Shown: positions 16,772 to 25,343 of the stretch, in pieces
Position numbering within the stretch: the stretch's first letter is position 1
How the letters are laid out: every line of letters starts with the position of its first letter
NCBI RefSeq assembly: GCF_004402405.1
Contig: NZ_SOFE01000006.1
Location: forward strand, 1 to 64,000
Direction: 5' to 3'
Length of the DNA stretch: 64,000 bases
Source: Cryobacterium levicorallinum
GTDB taxonomy: Bacteria; Actinomycetota; Actinomycetes; Actinomycetales; Microbacteriaceae
Position numbers and translations under genes: made by a program
Notes under the pieces: model-generated
Database searches by the model: none
Told to the model about the DNA's origin: nothing
What the model saw: only the letters and a program-made list of their open reading frames with translations

Positions 16772-17326
16772 TTGCATTTTGCCCCTGACACCGAGGAGGC
16801 TCTCGAGTTCGTGGTCATGCTCTGCGATACCGACGCAGGGGCCTCCCGCAGCGGTCGAGACGAGCTCGAAACGCTCGCCGATCTCGCCGCGCTGCTCGCC
16901 CCGATTCCGTTCACCGGGCGCATCGACGGGGATGGCGCCGAACTGCGCAATGTACGGCAGACTCGAGCCCTACTCCGTCGGGTGTGGACCCTGGGCCGCG
17001 ACGACGCGGTGATCGAGGTCAATCGCATGCTGCGCGAGGCTCGCGCGCTCCCTCAGCTCGCGCGTCACGATGTGTCGGACTGGCATCTGCACGCGACCGT
17101 GCCCGAAGCACCGCTCGGCGAGCGCATGCGCGTCGAGGCGGCCCTGGCGTTGATCGATGTGATCCGCAGCGACGAAATGGGTCGCTTGCGCATCTGCGAA
17201 GCGGATGCCTGCACCGGCCTGGTTCTCGACCTGTCCCGCAACGGGTCCAAGCGTTTCTGCAGTGTGCGCTGCGGCAACCGCATGAACATGATCGCCTTCC
17301 GCGAGCGTCAGTCCGCCGAAAAGTAG
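16772..17326 (+). CDS. ABATE/CGNR zinc-finger transcriptional regulator
   Basis: The start is TTG 16772 with TAGGAG 5 bp upstream, because the family N-terminus (LHFAPDTEEALEFVVMLCDT) begins exactly there. The 184-residue product has the ABATE ligand-binding domain (residues 1-130, with TRALLRRVWTLG) and a C-terminal CGNR finger: CEADACTGLVLDLSRNGSKR then FCSVRCGNRMN. The four zinc cysteines are C-x4-C and C-x3-C. Such proteins commonly lie divergent from an EamA-type transporter, as here, and probably act as its ligand-responsive regulator (inference from context). Confidence 0.88.
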   Translation: MHFAPDTEEALEFVVMLCDTDAGASRSGRDELETLADLAALLAPIPFTGRIDGDGAELRNVRQTRALLRRVWTLGRDDAVIEVNRMLREARALPQLARHDVSDWHLHATVPEAPLGERMRVEAALALIDVIRSDEMGRLRICEADACTGLVLDLSRNGSKRFCSVRCGNRMNMIAFRERQSAEK

Positions 17327-17377
17327 CTGCGAGGGTGATTAGGCTTGAATCTTTCCCCCATTGAGAAAGTGACTCTC

Positions 17378-17875
17378 ATGACTGACCTCAGCACGGTATC
17401 CAGTTCCGACGAAGCGCATCTGCGCCACGCGATCGAAGTCGCCCGCGCCTCCCGTGAAGTGGGCAACCACCCCTTCGGAGCGATCCTCGTCACGAGCGAA
17501 GACATCATCATCGAGGGTCAGAACACCGTCGTGACGCTTGGCGATCCGACCGGGCACGCCGAGATGAACCTGGTACGCATCGCGGCGACGCTGCTCGCCC
17601 GGGACGCCCTGCGCTCGAGCACCCTGTATACGAGCACCGAACCGTGCGCCATGTGTTCGGGAGCGATCTATTGGGCTGGCATCGGCCGCGTTGTCTATGC
17701 GCTGCCCGAAGAACAGCTCGCGGCGATGGTTCCGCGGCAAGACGGCGAGGCCACCATGGATCTGCCCTGCCGCGAGGTGTTCGCCCGTGGCGGCAACAGC
17801 GTGACCGTGGCCGGTCCGACCCTTCTCGCCGAGGCTGCCGAAGTGCACGCTGGTTTCTGGGACGCGCGTAAATAA
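17378..17875 (+). CDS. Nucleoside/guanine-type deaminase (CDA fold)
   Basis: ATG 17378 (MTDLSTVSSSDEAH) gives 165 residues; TTG 17345 is an alternative. The zinc and proton-shuttle motifs are complete: GHAEMNL (His and Glu, about residues 68-74) and TEPCAMCSGAIYWAG (both Cys, about 95-109). Relatives deaminate guanine or free nucleosides, or adenosine in tRNA. The short C-terminus and its ending AGFWDARK resemble the guanine/nucleoside deaminases more than TadA. Cytoplasmic, single gene. Confidence 0.85.
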   Translation: MTDLSTVSSSDEAHLRHAIEVARASREVGNHPFGAILVTSEDIIIEGQNTVVTLGDPTGHAEMNLVRIAATLLARDALRSSTLYTSTEPCAMCSGAIYWAGIGRVVYALPEEQLAAMVPRQDGEATMDLPCREVFARGGNSVTVAGPTLLAEAAEVHAGFWDARK

Positions 17876-17935
17876 ATCTCGTCCTGCACGTGAATGACGA
17901 CGTTGCCGATCTTTTTCAGAAACAGCAGGTCTGGT

Positions 17936-18112
17936 CTACGACGTTGAGGCCGGAATCTCGGCCACGAGACCGCCTTCGGCAATGGTCAGGTACTCAGCGT
18001 GGCCGCCGAATTTCACGCCGTTGTAGCCGAAAACCCTTTGGTCGACCGTGAATGATGTGACGCCAACCCCGACTTGCTCGACCAGCCCCGCGAATTCGCA
18101 GCCGAGAAACTT
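17936..18112 (-). pseudogene. NAD(P)-dependent alcohol dehydrogenase fragment
   Basis: The minus-strand frame from about 18,112 to the stop at 17,936 reads LGCEFAGLVEQVGVGVTSF, RVFGYNGVKFGGHAEYLTIA and EGGLVAEIPAS. This is the GroES-like segment of a medium-chain reductase, with both ends missing. Only about 58 of some 330 residues remain. It abuts the DUF222 fragment on the opposite strand almost to the base. Confidence 0.65.
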
Positions 18113-18114
18113 GC

Positions 18115-18559
18115 CGCAGCGCTTCGCGTGTTGCTCGTTGCGGCGCCGGGGATGAACACCGAGCAGGCCTACAAACGGGCCAGGCGCAGGCAGGACGACC
18201 TCGACGCGGCGGGCATTCTGGTGCGGGAGAAGCAGGCTCGCGACGACACCACCTGGTCGCTGTGGCGGCGGGCCGACGGCATGGTGACCCTGCATGCGCT
18301 GTTTCCGCCGGAGCAGGGGGAAATGTGGATGGCAGCCTACGACGCGCTGACCAGCCCGCGTCGCGGCGGGGTGCGGTTCGTCGACCCAGAACGAGCAGCC
18401 TGGGCGCAGAGCGTGAAGGACGACCCGCCGACGCTGTGCCCGCCCGTGGCTGGTCCCGTAGACGGCGGCGAGTCGCGGGATGCCGGTCGCGACCAGCTCG
18501 ACCACCGCAGAGGGGACGACCCGACACCGGGTCACCCGCACGACGATTATCAAAACTAA
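18115..18559 (+). pseudogene. DUF222/HNH-family central fragment
   Basis: The plus frame from about 18,115 gives AYKRARRRQDDLDAAGILVR, DGMVTLHALFPPEQGEMWMA and SPRRGGVRFVDPERAAWAQS, the hallmark middle of DUF222 proteins. After VKDDPPT near 18,430 the match fades (probable frameshift), and the HNH domain is missing. Both termini are lost. Confidence 0.65.
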
Positions 18560-18637
18560 GCGTTCCCCTACTCGGCACTCCCGAAGCCAGCACTGTCGAC
18601 AACCACGAGATGGTGGTCTTGACCAGGGACCATGCCG

Positions 18638-18976
18638 TTAACTGCGGAAACGGAGGCGCACCGTGGGCAGTGGCGGCGCGGGGATCAGGACGGGCTCGCC
18701 GTCAGGAAAGGCGCCAAAGCGCAGCTCGTCCCTGTCGAAGCAGGCGTCATCGTCGGCCGCACCGCTCTCGGTCTGCCACTGGGCTCGGTGGCTGACGATT
18801 TCTTCGTCGCTGCGGCCGACGAAGTTCCACCACCTCAGATTTTGTTCACCGAGTGGTTCACCACCGACGAGCAGCAGGCGCACGGGATCGGCCCCTGCGT
18901 CCAGGGTGAGCGAGGACCGACCAATCGGCAAATAGGCGAGGTGATCCTGGGCGAGCACGTGCGCAATTTCCTCCAA
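18638..18976 (-). pseudogene. Pirin-family C-terminal fragment
   Basis: The frame from about 18,976 reads HLAYLPIGRSSLTLDAG, VRLLLVGGEPLGEQNLRWWN, FVGRSDEEIV and ends PAPPLPTVRLRFRS. This is the complete C-terminal cupin of pirin proteins (GGEP, WWNFVGR and PLP motifs). The N-terminal metal-binding domain, about 200 residues, is absent. The fragment sits directly after the stop of the MFS gene, so it could still be transcribed but should not be functional. Confidence 0.72.
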
Positions 18977-18993
18977 GACGTGCGCGACGGGAG

Positions 18994-20262
18994 CTAAGCG
19001 CCGGCGGGCGGCGGCGCATCCGCTTGGATGGTGCGGGCGTCAGCTGGATCCTGCTGGCGGCGGCTGGCCAGAAGGAACGGCAGACCGATGAGCTCGACGA
19101 CGGCGCCGATCACAAGCGAGGTGCCGTAGCCCTGCAGGTCGGCCGCGCGACCGAGGGCCGGCTGGATGAACACGCCACCGAGGCTGCCGAACAGCGAGTC
19201 GAACGACAGCACGGTTGCGCGCTGTTTCGACGGGATCATGTCGTTGAGATACGCCTGCCGTACCGGCCCGGCGACGGCGAACACGAAGCCCCAGACGACC
19301 AACAGCAAGACGGCCAGCCAGAACAGGCTGTTCAGGCCGAGCGCGACCAGGATACCGACGCTGACGAGCGACGTCACCAACACCATGCTGGTGCGTTTTC
19401 TAAACAGTGAGCGGATGCGCGGCGCGAGCAGTCCGCCGGCCACCTGCGCCAGGGACAGCACGGCCGCGGCCAGCCCGGCAATGGAATACGCGGTCGGGTC
19501 GCCGTACAGCTCGAGCAGATAGGGCTGCAGCGCGTAGAACGCATAGATTCCGACCCCGCCGGCGAAGGGCGCCGAAAAGATCACGTAGCGCACCGAGCGC
19601 TTTTTCAGGCCGTGCTCGATCGATTGGGTCAGCACGTTGCGGGTCGCTTTCAGCGGGCCGGCGGAGCGATCCGGGGTGAAGCCGAGGTCTTTCATGACGA
19701 TGTACGCGAAGACGAACATCAGCATGAGCACCCCGGCACGCACCAGGAACGGCACCCCGAGGTCAGTGACCTGGGCGATCACCCCGCCGAGCACGGAGCC
19801 GGAGAACATGGCGATTCCGGTCACCACGAGGCCGCGGCCGAACACGGCCTCGAGGCTGCCGGTGTAGCCGGTCGCGGCGAGGGCATCGACCAGCCAGGCT
19901 TCGACGGCGCCGGAGAAGAAGGTGAAGCCGAGTCCGAGCAGCACCGACACGATCGCCCACCAGACGAATGGCGCGTGCCAGAGCCAGAGTATCCAGTACA
20001 GCCCGGTCGTGACCACCAGCGTGATGGTGCCGAGCAGATAGGACGCCTTACGCCCGACGGTGTCGGCGACAACCCCGGTCGGAATCTCGAAGATCACCAT
20101 GCCCACGGTGAAGAACGCGTTGGCGGCGAAGGCCTCGAAGTTCGACAGTCCAGCGTCGAGCAGAAACAGGGTGTTGATGCCCCAGATGAACGACGCCGCG
20201 AGCGTGTTCCCAAGCATCAGGGTCAGGTAGACGCGCTGCACCCGCCGGGCCGCCGGGTTCAC
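18994..20262 (-). CDS. MFS transporter
   Basis: A 422-residue protein with twelve predicted helices. The loop 2-3 signature is GVVADTVGRKASYLLG (about residues 63-78), and an acidic-aromatic helix 4-5 region has FFSGAVEAWLVDAL. A central cytoplasmic loop (KATRNVLTQSIEHGLKKRS) separates two six-helix halves. The SGAVEAWLVDAL motif is typical of the MFS subgroup related to tetracycline- or multidrug-type exporters. The substrate is unknown. The tail DPADARTIQADAPPPAGA is disordered. Only a pirin remnant lies downstream. Confidence 0.87.
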   Translation of the reverse strand: MNPAARRVQRVYLTLMLGNTLAASFIWGINTLFLLDAGLSNFEAFAANAFFTVGMVIFEIPTGVVADTVGRKASYLLGTITLVVTTGLYWILWLWHAPFVWWAIVSVLLGLGFTFFSGAVEAWLVDALAATGYTGSLEAVFGRGLVVTGIAMFSGSVLGGVIAQVTDLGVPFLVRAGVLMLMFVFAYIVMKDLGFTPDRSAGPLKATRNVLTQSIEHGLKKRSVRYVIFSAPFAGGVGIYAFYALQPYLLELYGDPTAYSIAGLAAAVLSLAQVAGGLLAPRIRSLFRKRTSMVLVTSLVSVGILVALGLNSLFWLAVLLLVVWGFVFAVAGPVRQAYLNDMIPSKQRATVLSFDSLFGSLGGVFIQPALGRAADLQGYGTSLVIGAVVELIGLPFLLASRRQQDPADARTIQADAPPPAGA

Positions 20263-20689
20263 AACCCGAACCCCGCTGACTCCGCATCTTCCATCACAGA
20301 CTAATCATCAACCTACGAAGAGCGGATGGCTAGCCAGCTATTCGTGCCAGGCCCCTGGTCACGATATCGGGCGCGCGATCTGGCTTGGACGCGTCCACCA
20401 TGGCAGGCGTGCACTAGCCCGTGTGTCCTTTTTACGGCGAGCCAGCACCAGTACTTCCCATCTGCCGCAACCAATTATTTGGCGGATGCCCGGAAGCTCG
20501 AGTTTGACGTCGGTTTAGCGCCGCGGCACCGAGTCGCGAATGATGAGTAGCGCCCACCACTCGCGCCTGGCTCAAGGTCGGTTGACCGCGGTGGCGGGCG
20601 TTCCACCAGACTCAGGCGCTCATGGGATGCTCGGCCGGATACGCCGCCGGCCCCTGTAGATCACCCAATGTCGTATATGATTCAGAAAA
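20263..20689. other. Long intergenic region without convincing genes
   Basis: About 430 bp between divergent genes. Short open frames on both strands lack coding-like composition and recognisable motifs. The end nearest the hydroxylase is AT-richer and leads into the palindrome. Confidence 0.5.
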
Positions 20690-20718
20690 CGATAATAGAA
20701 CACAGTGTTCTATTATCG
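20690..20718. promoter_or_regulatory. 29-bp perfect palindrome upstream of the flavin hydroxylase
   Basis: CGATAATAGAACAC (20690-20703), one central A, and its exact reverse complement (20705-20718) lie 61 bp before the chosen start. The arms include GATAAT, a good -10-like sequence. This is most likely an operator for a dimeric repressor of the MarR, GntR or TetR kind. No such regulator gene is adjacent. Confidence 0.75.
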
Positions 20719-20779
20719 AACGGTGACTGATCGCCGTGCGAGACCACACCGAGGAACCACACAGAGAAGTGAGGAAGCC

Positions 20780-22651
20780 GTGCAGTTTCACCACCACGGA
20801 TACGTGTCCACCGATCCCCGCGTTCAGGACGCCGCCGGGGTCGGCATCGATCGCCCGGACGAACTTCCCGACACCGTCGACGTTCTCATCGTCGGCACGG
20901 GCCCGGCCGGCATGATCACGGCCGCTCAGGTCTCCCAGTTTCCGAACATCACGACCCGCATCGTCGAACGCCGCGGCGACCGCCTGGCGATCGGGCAGGC
21001 CGACGGCATCCAGGCCCGCAGCGTCGAAACCTTTCAGGCCTTCGGTTTCGCCGAGCGCATCATCGCCGAGGCCTACCGCATCACCGAGATGGCGTTCTGG
21101 AAGCCCGACCCCACCAACCCGGCCAACATCATCCGCACCGCCCGCGCCATCGACGACCCGACCGGCATCAGCGAGTTTCCGCACCTCATCGTCAATCAGG
21201 CCCGCGTACTGGATTATTTCGCCGAGGTGATGGCCAATGCGCCCACCCGCATGACCCCGGATTTCGGTTTCGAATTTCACAGCCTCGTGAACACGAATGA
21301 GGGCGAGTACCCCGTCACGGTGACGCTCGTGCACACCACCGGCGCCCACAAGGGCCAGGAACGCATCGTGCACGCCAAATACGTCGTCGGCGCCGACGGT
21401 GCCCGCAGCGCTGTGCGCGACTCGATCGGCTGCACCCTCGCCGGTGACGCGGCCTTCCACGCCTGGGGCGTCATGGACGTACTCGCCGTCACCGATTTTC
21501 CCGACATTCGCACCAAGTGCGCCATCCAGTCCGGAACCGGCGGAAGCATCCTGCTCATTCCGCGCGAGGGCGGCTACCTGTTTCGCATGTACGTTGACCT
21601 CGGCGAAGTCGCTCCCGACGACAATGGCGCGGTGCGCCAGACCTCGATGGAGCAGATCATCGCGAAGGCGAACGCCATTCTGCACCCGTACACCCTCGAC
21701 GTGAAAAACGTCGCCTGGCACAGCGTGTACGAGGTTGCCCACCGCCTCACCGACCGCTTCGACGATGTGCTGCCGGCGGAGATCGGCATCCGCTCGCCGC
21801 GTGTTTTCATTCTCGGTGACGCCTGCCATACGCACAGCGCCAAGGCCGGCCAGGGCATGAACGTCTCGATGCAGGACGGCTTCAACCTGGGCTGGAAGCT
21901 CGGTTACGTGCTCGACGGGCGCAGCCCCGACAGCCTGCTCGGCACCTATTCGGCCGAACGTCAGGTCATCGCCAAGAACCTGATCGACTTCGACAAGGAG
22001 TGGTCGTCACTGATGGCCGCCAAGCCGGAAGACCTCAAGGTTCCGCTGGAGGAGTTCTACACGCAGACGGCGGAGTTTCCGGCCGGCTTCATGACCCAGT
22101 ATCCGCCGTCGATGCTGATCGGCGAGGCGACCCACCAGTCGCTCGCGACCGGGTTCCCGATCGGTAAGCGCTTCAAGTCGGCCCCGGTGGTGCGGGTCGG
22201 TGACGCCAACCCGGTCGAACTCGGCCACCACCACCGCGCCGACGGCCGCTGGCGCGTCTACGCGTTTGCCGACGCCGCATCCGTTGAACTGGCCGCCTGG
22301 GCAGAGTGGATGCGCACCTCCGGCGACTCGCCGCTGCTCGCCCACACCCCGGCCGGGAGCGACATCGACAGCATCTTCGACGTCAAGGTGGTCTACCAGC
22401 AGGCCCACGCCGAGGTCGATATCAGCCGGGTCGACGACGTGTTTCTGCCCAAAACCGGCCCGTTCGGGTTGATCGACTACGAAAAGCTCTATGCCACCGA
22501 CCCGGAACGCGACATTTTCTCCCTGCGCGGAATCAGCCGCGACGGTGCCATCGTGGTCGTGCGACCCGACCAGTACGTCGCGAACGTGCTGCCGCTGACG
22601 GCGACCGACGAGCTCGCGGCGTATTTTCGGCAGATGCTGCTCGTGCGGTAG
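20780..22651 (+). CDS. FAD-dependent aromatic hydroxylase (phenol 2-monooxygenase / 3-hydroxybenzoate 4-hydroxylase type)
   Basis: The start is GTG 20780 (VQFHHHGYVSTDPRVQ), with GAGGA 5 bp upstream. The 623-residue product matches the phenol/3-hydroxybenzoate hydroxylase layout. It has the FAD dinucleotide motif VDVLIVGTGPAGMITA near residue 36, DGARSAVRDSIG (DG motif, about 207) and the second FAD motif FILGDACHTHSAKAGQGMN (GD motif, about 341-360). A C-terminal thioredoxin-like dimerisation domain is seen from about 450. It would hydroxylate a phenolic acid or phenol using NAD(P)H and O2. The substrate is not decidable. It is monocistronic behind a large palindrome. Confidence 0.88.
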   Translation: MQFHHHGYVSTDPRVQDAAGVGIDRPDELPDTVDVLIVGTGPAGMITAAQVSQFPNITTRIVERRGDRLAIGQADGIQARSVETFQAFGFAERIIAEAYRITEMAFWKPDPTNPANIIRTARAIDDPTGISEFPHLIVNQARVLDYFAEVMANAPTRMTPDFGFEFHSLVNTNEGEYPVTVTLVHTTGAHKGQERIVHAKYVVGADGARSAVRDSIGCTLAGDAAFHAWGVMDVLAVTDFPDIRTKCAIQSGTGGSILLIPREGGYLFRMYVDLGEVAPDDNGAVRQTSMEQIIAKANAILHPYTLDVKNVAWHSVYEVAHRLTDRFDDVLPAEIGIRSPRVFILGDACHTHSAKAGQGMNVSMQDGFNLGWKLGYVLDGRSPDSLLGTYSAERQVIAKNLIDFDKEWSSLMAAKPEDLKVPLEEFYTQTAEFPAGFMTQYPPSMLIGEATHQSLATGFPIGKRFKSAPVVRVGDANPVELGHHHRADGRWRVYAFADAASVELAAWAEWMRTSGDSPLLAHTPAGSDIDSIFDVKVVYQQAHAEVDISRVDDVFLPKTGPFGLIDYEKLYATDPERDIFSLRGISRDGAIVVVRPDQYVANVLPLTATDELAAYFRQMLLVR

Positions 22652-22737
22652 CCGCTTCAAGCGGATGCCGACCGGTCAAGTGGCACCGTCCCGGGAGGCC
22701 GTTGCTTTCTCGGCGAGCGGATACCGGTGGGCCGCCC

Positions 22738-23160
22738 CTAATCGGCCGCGGGACGCTGGCGGTTCTGTTTGGTGGCCGAACGCTGCTGTTTGGCGGCGAG
22801 GTGCCGCCGCCCCGAGCCCTTCGTGGGTTTGGTCGCGCGGCGGGCGGGCGGCTCAGCCGCCAGCCCGGCGATCACCAGATCGGCGAGCTTCCGCAGGGCG
22901 ATCTCTCGATTGCGCAGCTGGGAGCGCTGCTCGCTCGCGGCGATGGTGACCACCCCGGAAACGAGACGGTGACTCAGGCGGGTGAGCAGCAGCATCCGCT
23001 CATCATCGGAAAGCACCGTCGAGTCGGCGACGTTCCAGGACAGCTCGACCCGACTGTCTGAGGTGTTGACGTGCTGGCCGCCGGGCCCGGACGAACGCGA
23101 AAACCGCCAGCCGAGTTCGCGCTCGGGAATGGTTAGCGCCGGCGATACCTCAAGATCCAT
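22738..23160 (-). CDS. arfB: Peptidyl-tRNA hydrolase / rescue release factor ArfB (YaeJ/ICT1)
   Basis: A 140-residue protein with the class I release-factor-like domain: FSRSSGPGGQHVNTSDSRVE carries the catalytic GGQ (residues about 27-29). A basic C-terminal tail (KPTKGSGRRHLAAKQQRS) is typical of ArfB, which inserts in the empty mRNA channel of stalled ribosomes. There is no codon-recognition domain, and the length is normal. It frees non-stop ribosomes by hydrolysing peptidyl-tRNA. Same strand as the downstream SCO1664-type cluster but separate. Confidence 0.92.
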   Translation of the reverse strand: MDLEVSPALTIPERELGWRFSRSSGPGGQHVNTSDSRVELSWNVADSTVLSDDERMLLLTRLSHRLVSGVVTIAASEQRSQLRNREIALRKLADLVIAGLAAEPPARRATKPTKGSGRRHLAAKQQRSATKQNRQRPAAD

Positions 23161-23183
23161 GCATCAAGGGTGGCACAGATGGC

Positions 23184-23951
23184 TCAGAACAGGGGCCAGG
23201 GCACGGCGGGCATGTCGCCGCTCGGGGCGGGGAACTCCCCCTCTGACCGCAACCGACCGCAGCGTTCCGCGAGCGCAGCAACTTCTTCGGCGCTCAGAAG
23301 GCCAGCAAGGGTCGCGCCCAGCGCACCATTCAGGTCGGCCTGCACCCGGTCTATGCCCTCGAGTTCCTCGTCGGTGAGCGCATCGCCGAGCCAGCCCCAC
23401 AGCACGGTGCGCAGCTTGTGCTCGATATGAAAGGTGAGCCCATGGTCGACGCCGTGCCGGTGACCGTCGGGCATGGCGAGAATGTGGTCGCCCTTGCGAT
23501 CGGCATTGTTCACGACGATGTCGAACACGGCCATGCGGCGTAGCGCCGCGCTGTCTTCGTGGATGAGGGTGACCATCCGTTCGTGCTCGTCTCGCCCATC
23601 GAGAACGTGTCGCCACCCGGTATCCGGCACGGCATCGGAGGCCACGAGGTCGACGGCGGCCTGCGCGGGGTCAGACTCCTGCCACAGCTGCACCATGCCT
23701 TCGCCCATCGGGCCCTCGCGCAGCCAGGTGTGCGGCACGACGTTCCAGCCGAAGACCTGCGACACCAAGTAGGCCGCCACCTCGCGATTGGCCAGGTGGC
23801 CGCCCGGAAAATCCCACAGCGGATGCTCCCCCGCAACCGGTTTGTAGACGACCACCGCGCCGTCGATGCTCCCCAGGAACGTTGCATTCGAGGCCGTCGT
23901 GATGCGGCCGGTGAGCTTCAGCTCACCGTTGATCAGGTCGGGAATCGGCAT
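23184..23951 (-). CDS. SCO1664 family protein (kinase-like fold)
   Basis: ATG 23951 (MPIPDLINGELKLTGRITTA) overlaps the DUF3090 stop by one base (TGATG). The 255-residue product has a PI3/4-kinase/HipA-like pattern: VVYKPVAGEHPLWDFPGG with a candidate nucleotide lysine, VFDIVVNNADRKGDHIL (catalytic-loop-like NNADRK) and HGVDHGLTFHIEHKLRTVLW (DxG-like metal loop with D and H). It always travels with DUF3090 and an MSMEG_4193-type phosphatase in actinobacteria. The target is unknown. Kinase-type chemistry is inference from the fold. Confidence 0.87.
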   Translation of the reverse strand: MPIPDLINGELKLTGRITTASNATFLGSIDGAVVVYKPVAGEHPLWDFPGGHLANREVAAYLVSQVFGWNVVPHTWLREGPMGEGMVQLWQESDPAQAAVDLVASDAVPDTGWRHVLDGRDEHERMVTLIHEDSAALRRMAVFDIVVNNADRKGDHILAMPDGHRHGVDHGLTFHIEHKLRTVLWGWLGDALTDEELEGIDRVQADLNGALGATLAGLLSAEEVAALAERCGRLRSEGEFPAPSGDMPAVPWPLF

Positions 23952-24490
23952 CAGGCTTCGGGCAGGGTGCAGGTGTGCCCATCGGCGTCGACAGGGTAAC
24001 CGCAGAGGGGGCACATGGGCCTGCCGGCGCCGACGACCTCGCGCGTGCGTTTCGCGAATGCTCGCGCCGTGCCGACGGGGATGCGCACCAGCATCATTTC
24101 AGCCACGTCTGCCGGATCGAGCAATTCCTCATCATCGTCGGTGATCGGGTAGGCCTCGATCACGACCTGCACCGTCGACGGGTCCCAGCCCAGGCTCATC
24201 GCCCCGGTGCGAAATTCCTCGGCGACGGGCTGTTCGAGCGGGTCGTTGTCGACGAGCTCGATGGGGGTCGTGATCGGAATGCTGAAGGGATTGCCCTCTA
24301 AGGTGATCAACTGGTCGAGAATCTCGTCGATCTTTTCGCCGAGAAGCGCCGACTGCTGTTTCTCCAGCGCGATACTCACGATGCGGGTGCCGCTGCGCAC
24401 CTGCAAGTAAAATGTGCGCGACCCGGGCAGGCCGACGGTACCGACGACTACCCGGTCGGGCCAGTCGAACTCATGGACGATTGTGGGCAT
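23951..24490 (-). CDS. DUF3090 family protein
   Basis: A 179-residue protein beginning MPTIVHEFDWPDRVVVGTVG, the standard DUF3090 N-terminus, with FYLQVRSGTRIVSIALEKQQ next. The C-terminus bears a small zinc-ribbon-like CPLCGYPVDADGHTC (Cys-x2-Cys and His-x-Cys). Middle of a conserved actinobacterial trio (phosphatase, DUF3090, SCO1664-type kinase-like protein), here with 9 bp and 1-bp-overlap spacing, so they are surely one operon. Function unknown. Confidence 0.9.
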   Translation of the reverse strand: MPTIVHEFDWPDRVVVGTVGLPGSRTFYLQVRSGTRIVSIALEKQQSALLGEKIDEILDQLITLEGNPFSIPITTPIELVDNDPLEQPVAEEFRTGAMSLGWDPSTVQVVIEAYPITDDDEELLDPADVAEMMLVRIPVGTARAFAKRTREVVGAGRPMCPLCGYPVDADGHTCTLPEA

Positions 24491-24499
24491 GTGAATATT

Positions 24500-25207
24500 T
24501 TACGCGGTCGAGGTGCGCGCTGGCTGATGACCGGCCCCACCGCCGACCGGCGCATCCGCTGAGTGGATGCTGCCAGCCAGCCAGGACAGATCGCCGCCGT
24601 CGGTGTTGGTCGCGTGCACGCTCGGCCTTTTGGGGCCGTATTGCACGATCGATACCGACGCGGGCCCGACGTTGATACGTTGGAACAGGTCGAGGTGCAT
24701 GCCGAGCGCGTCAGCCAAAATGGACTTGATGACGTCGCCGTGGCTGACCGCGACCCACACGGCACCGGGCCCGTGCTGCGCCTCGAAGGCGGCGTCGTGG
24801 CGTCGAATCGCGGCCACCGACCGCGCCTGCATCGCCGCCATCGACTCGCCGCCGGGAAAGACCACGGCTGAGGGTTGCGTCTGCACCACCGACCAGAGGT
24901 CTTCTGTGGCCAGGTCGCTGATGGCCCGGCCCTGCCACTGGCCGTAATCACACTCGGTGAGATCGTCGTCAATCGGCATGACCGGGGAACCACTCTGGTG
25001 GTCGAGAATGAGCTGCGCGGTCTGCTGGCAGCGTTCCAGGGGGCTGGAGACCACGGCGACCAGGGGCACCACCGCGAGGCGTTTTCCGGTCAGCGCCGCC
25101 TGGTCCTGCCCGATCTGGTCGAGTCGCACGCCGGCGGCCCGCCCGGCGAGTATTCCGGCGGTGTTTGCGGTGGTGCGGCCGTGCCGCACGAGAATGACTG
25201 TGGCCAT
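24500..25207 (-). CDS. Histidine phosphatase, MSMEG_4193 family (putative phosphomutase)
   Basis: A 235-residue histidine-phosphatase-superfamily protein. The phospho-His RHG motif is VILVRHGRTTANTAG (residues 4-18), followed by SSPLERCQQTAQLI, DLTECDYGQWQGRAI and the second catalytic His in VWVAVSHGDVIKSILADAL (about 151-169). The CDYGQWQG block and the following DLATEDLW are typical of the MSMEG_4193 subgroup. First gene of the three-gene operon. The substrate is unknown; the partner kinase-like protein suggests opposing phospho-transfer activities (inference). Confidence 0.9.
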   Translation of the reverse strand: MATVILVRHGRTTANTAGILAGRAAGVRLDQIGQDQAALTGKRLAVVPLVAVVSSPLERCQQTAQLILDHQSGSPVMPIDDDLTECDYGQWQGRAISDLATEDLWSVVQTQPSAVVFPGGESMAAMQARSVAAIRRHDAAFEAQHGPGAVWVAVSHGDVIKSILADALGMHLDLFQRINVGPASVSIVQYGPKRPSVHATNTDGGDLSWLAGSIHSADAPVGGGAGHQPARTSTA

Positions 25208-25259
25208 GGGTCTAGCCTAGGCATCCGTTTGGCGAGCTTTGGACGCGCACCATCAAGGC

Positions 25260-25327
25260 TCGCGGCATGTGTTTGAGAAGTTCGCCCTGGTTTGAACACC
25301 TGTCAGCTTCTCAACCGCGTGTCGCGA
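25260..25327. repeat. Hairpin-forming intergenic repeat, copy A
   Basis: Arms 25260-25280 and 25307-25327 pair at 17 of 21 positions around a 26-base loop. The left arm on the minus strand contains CTTCTCAAACACATGCCGCG, close to blocks near 29,588 and 35,710. Confidence 0.65.
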
Positions 25328-25343
25328 TGCGCGACACCCAGGC

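Noticed and set aside
20326..20550. A 74-codon frame in the long intergenic region
   Set aside because: No ribosome-binding site, no coding-like composition and no recognisable domain.
20612..21835. A 407-codon minus-strand frame
   Set aside because: Antisense shadow of the flavin hydroxylase; the real motifs are on the plus strand.
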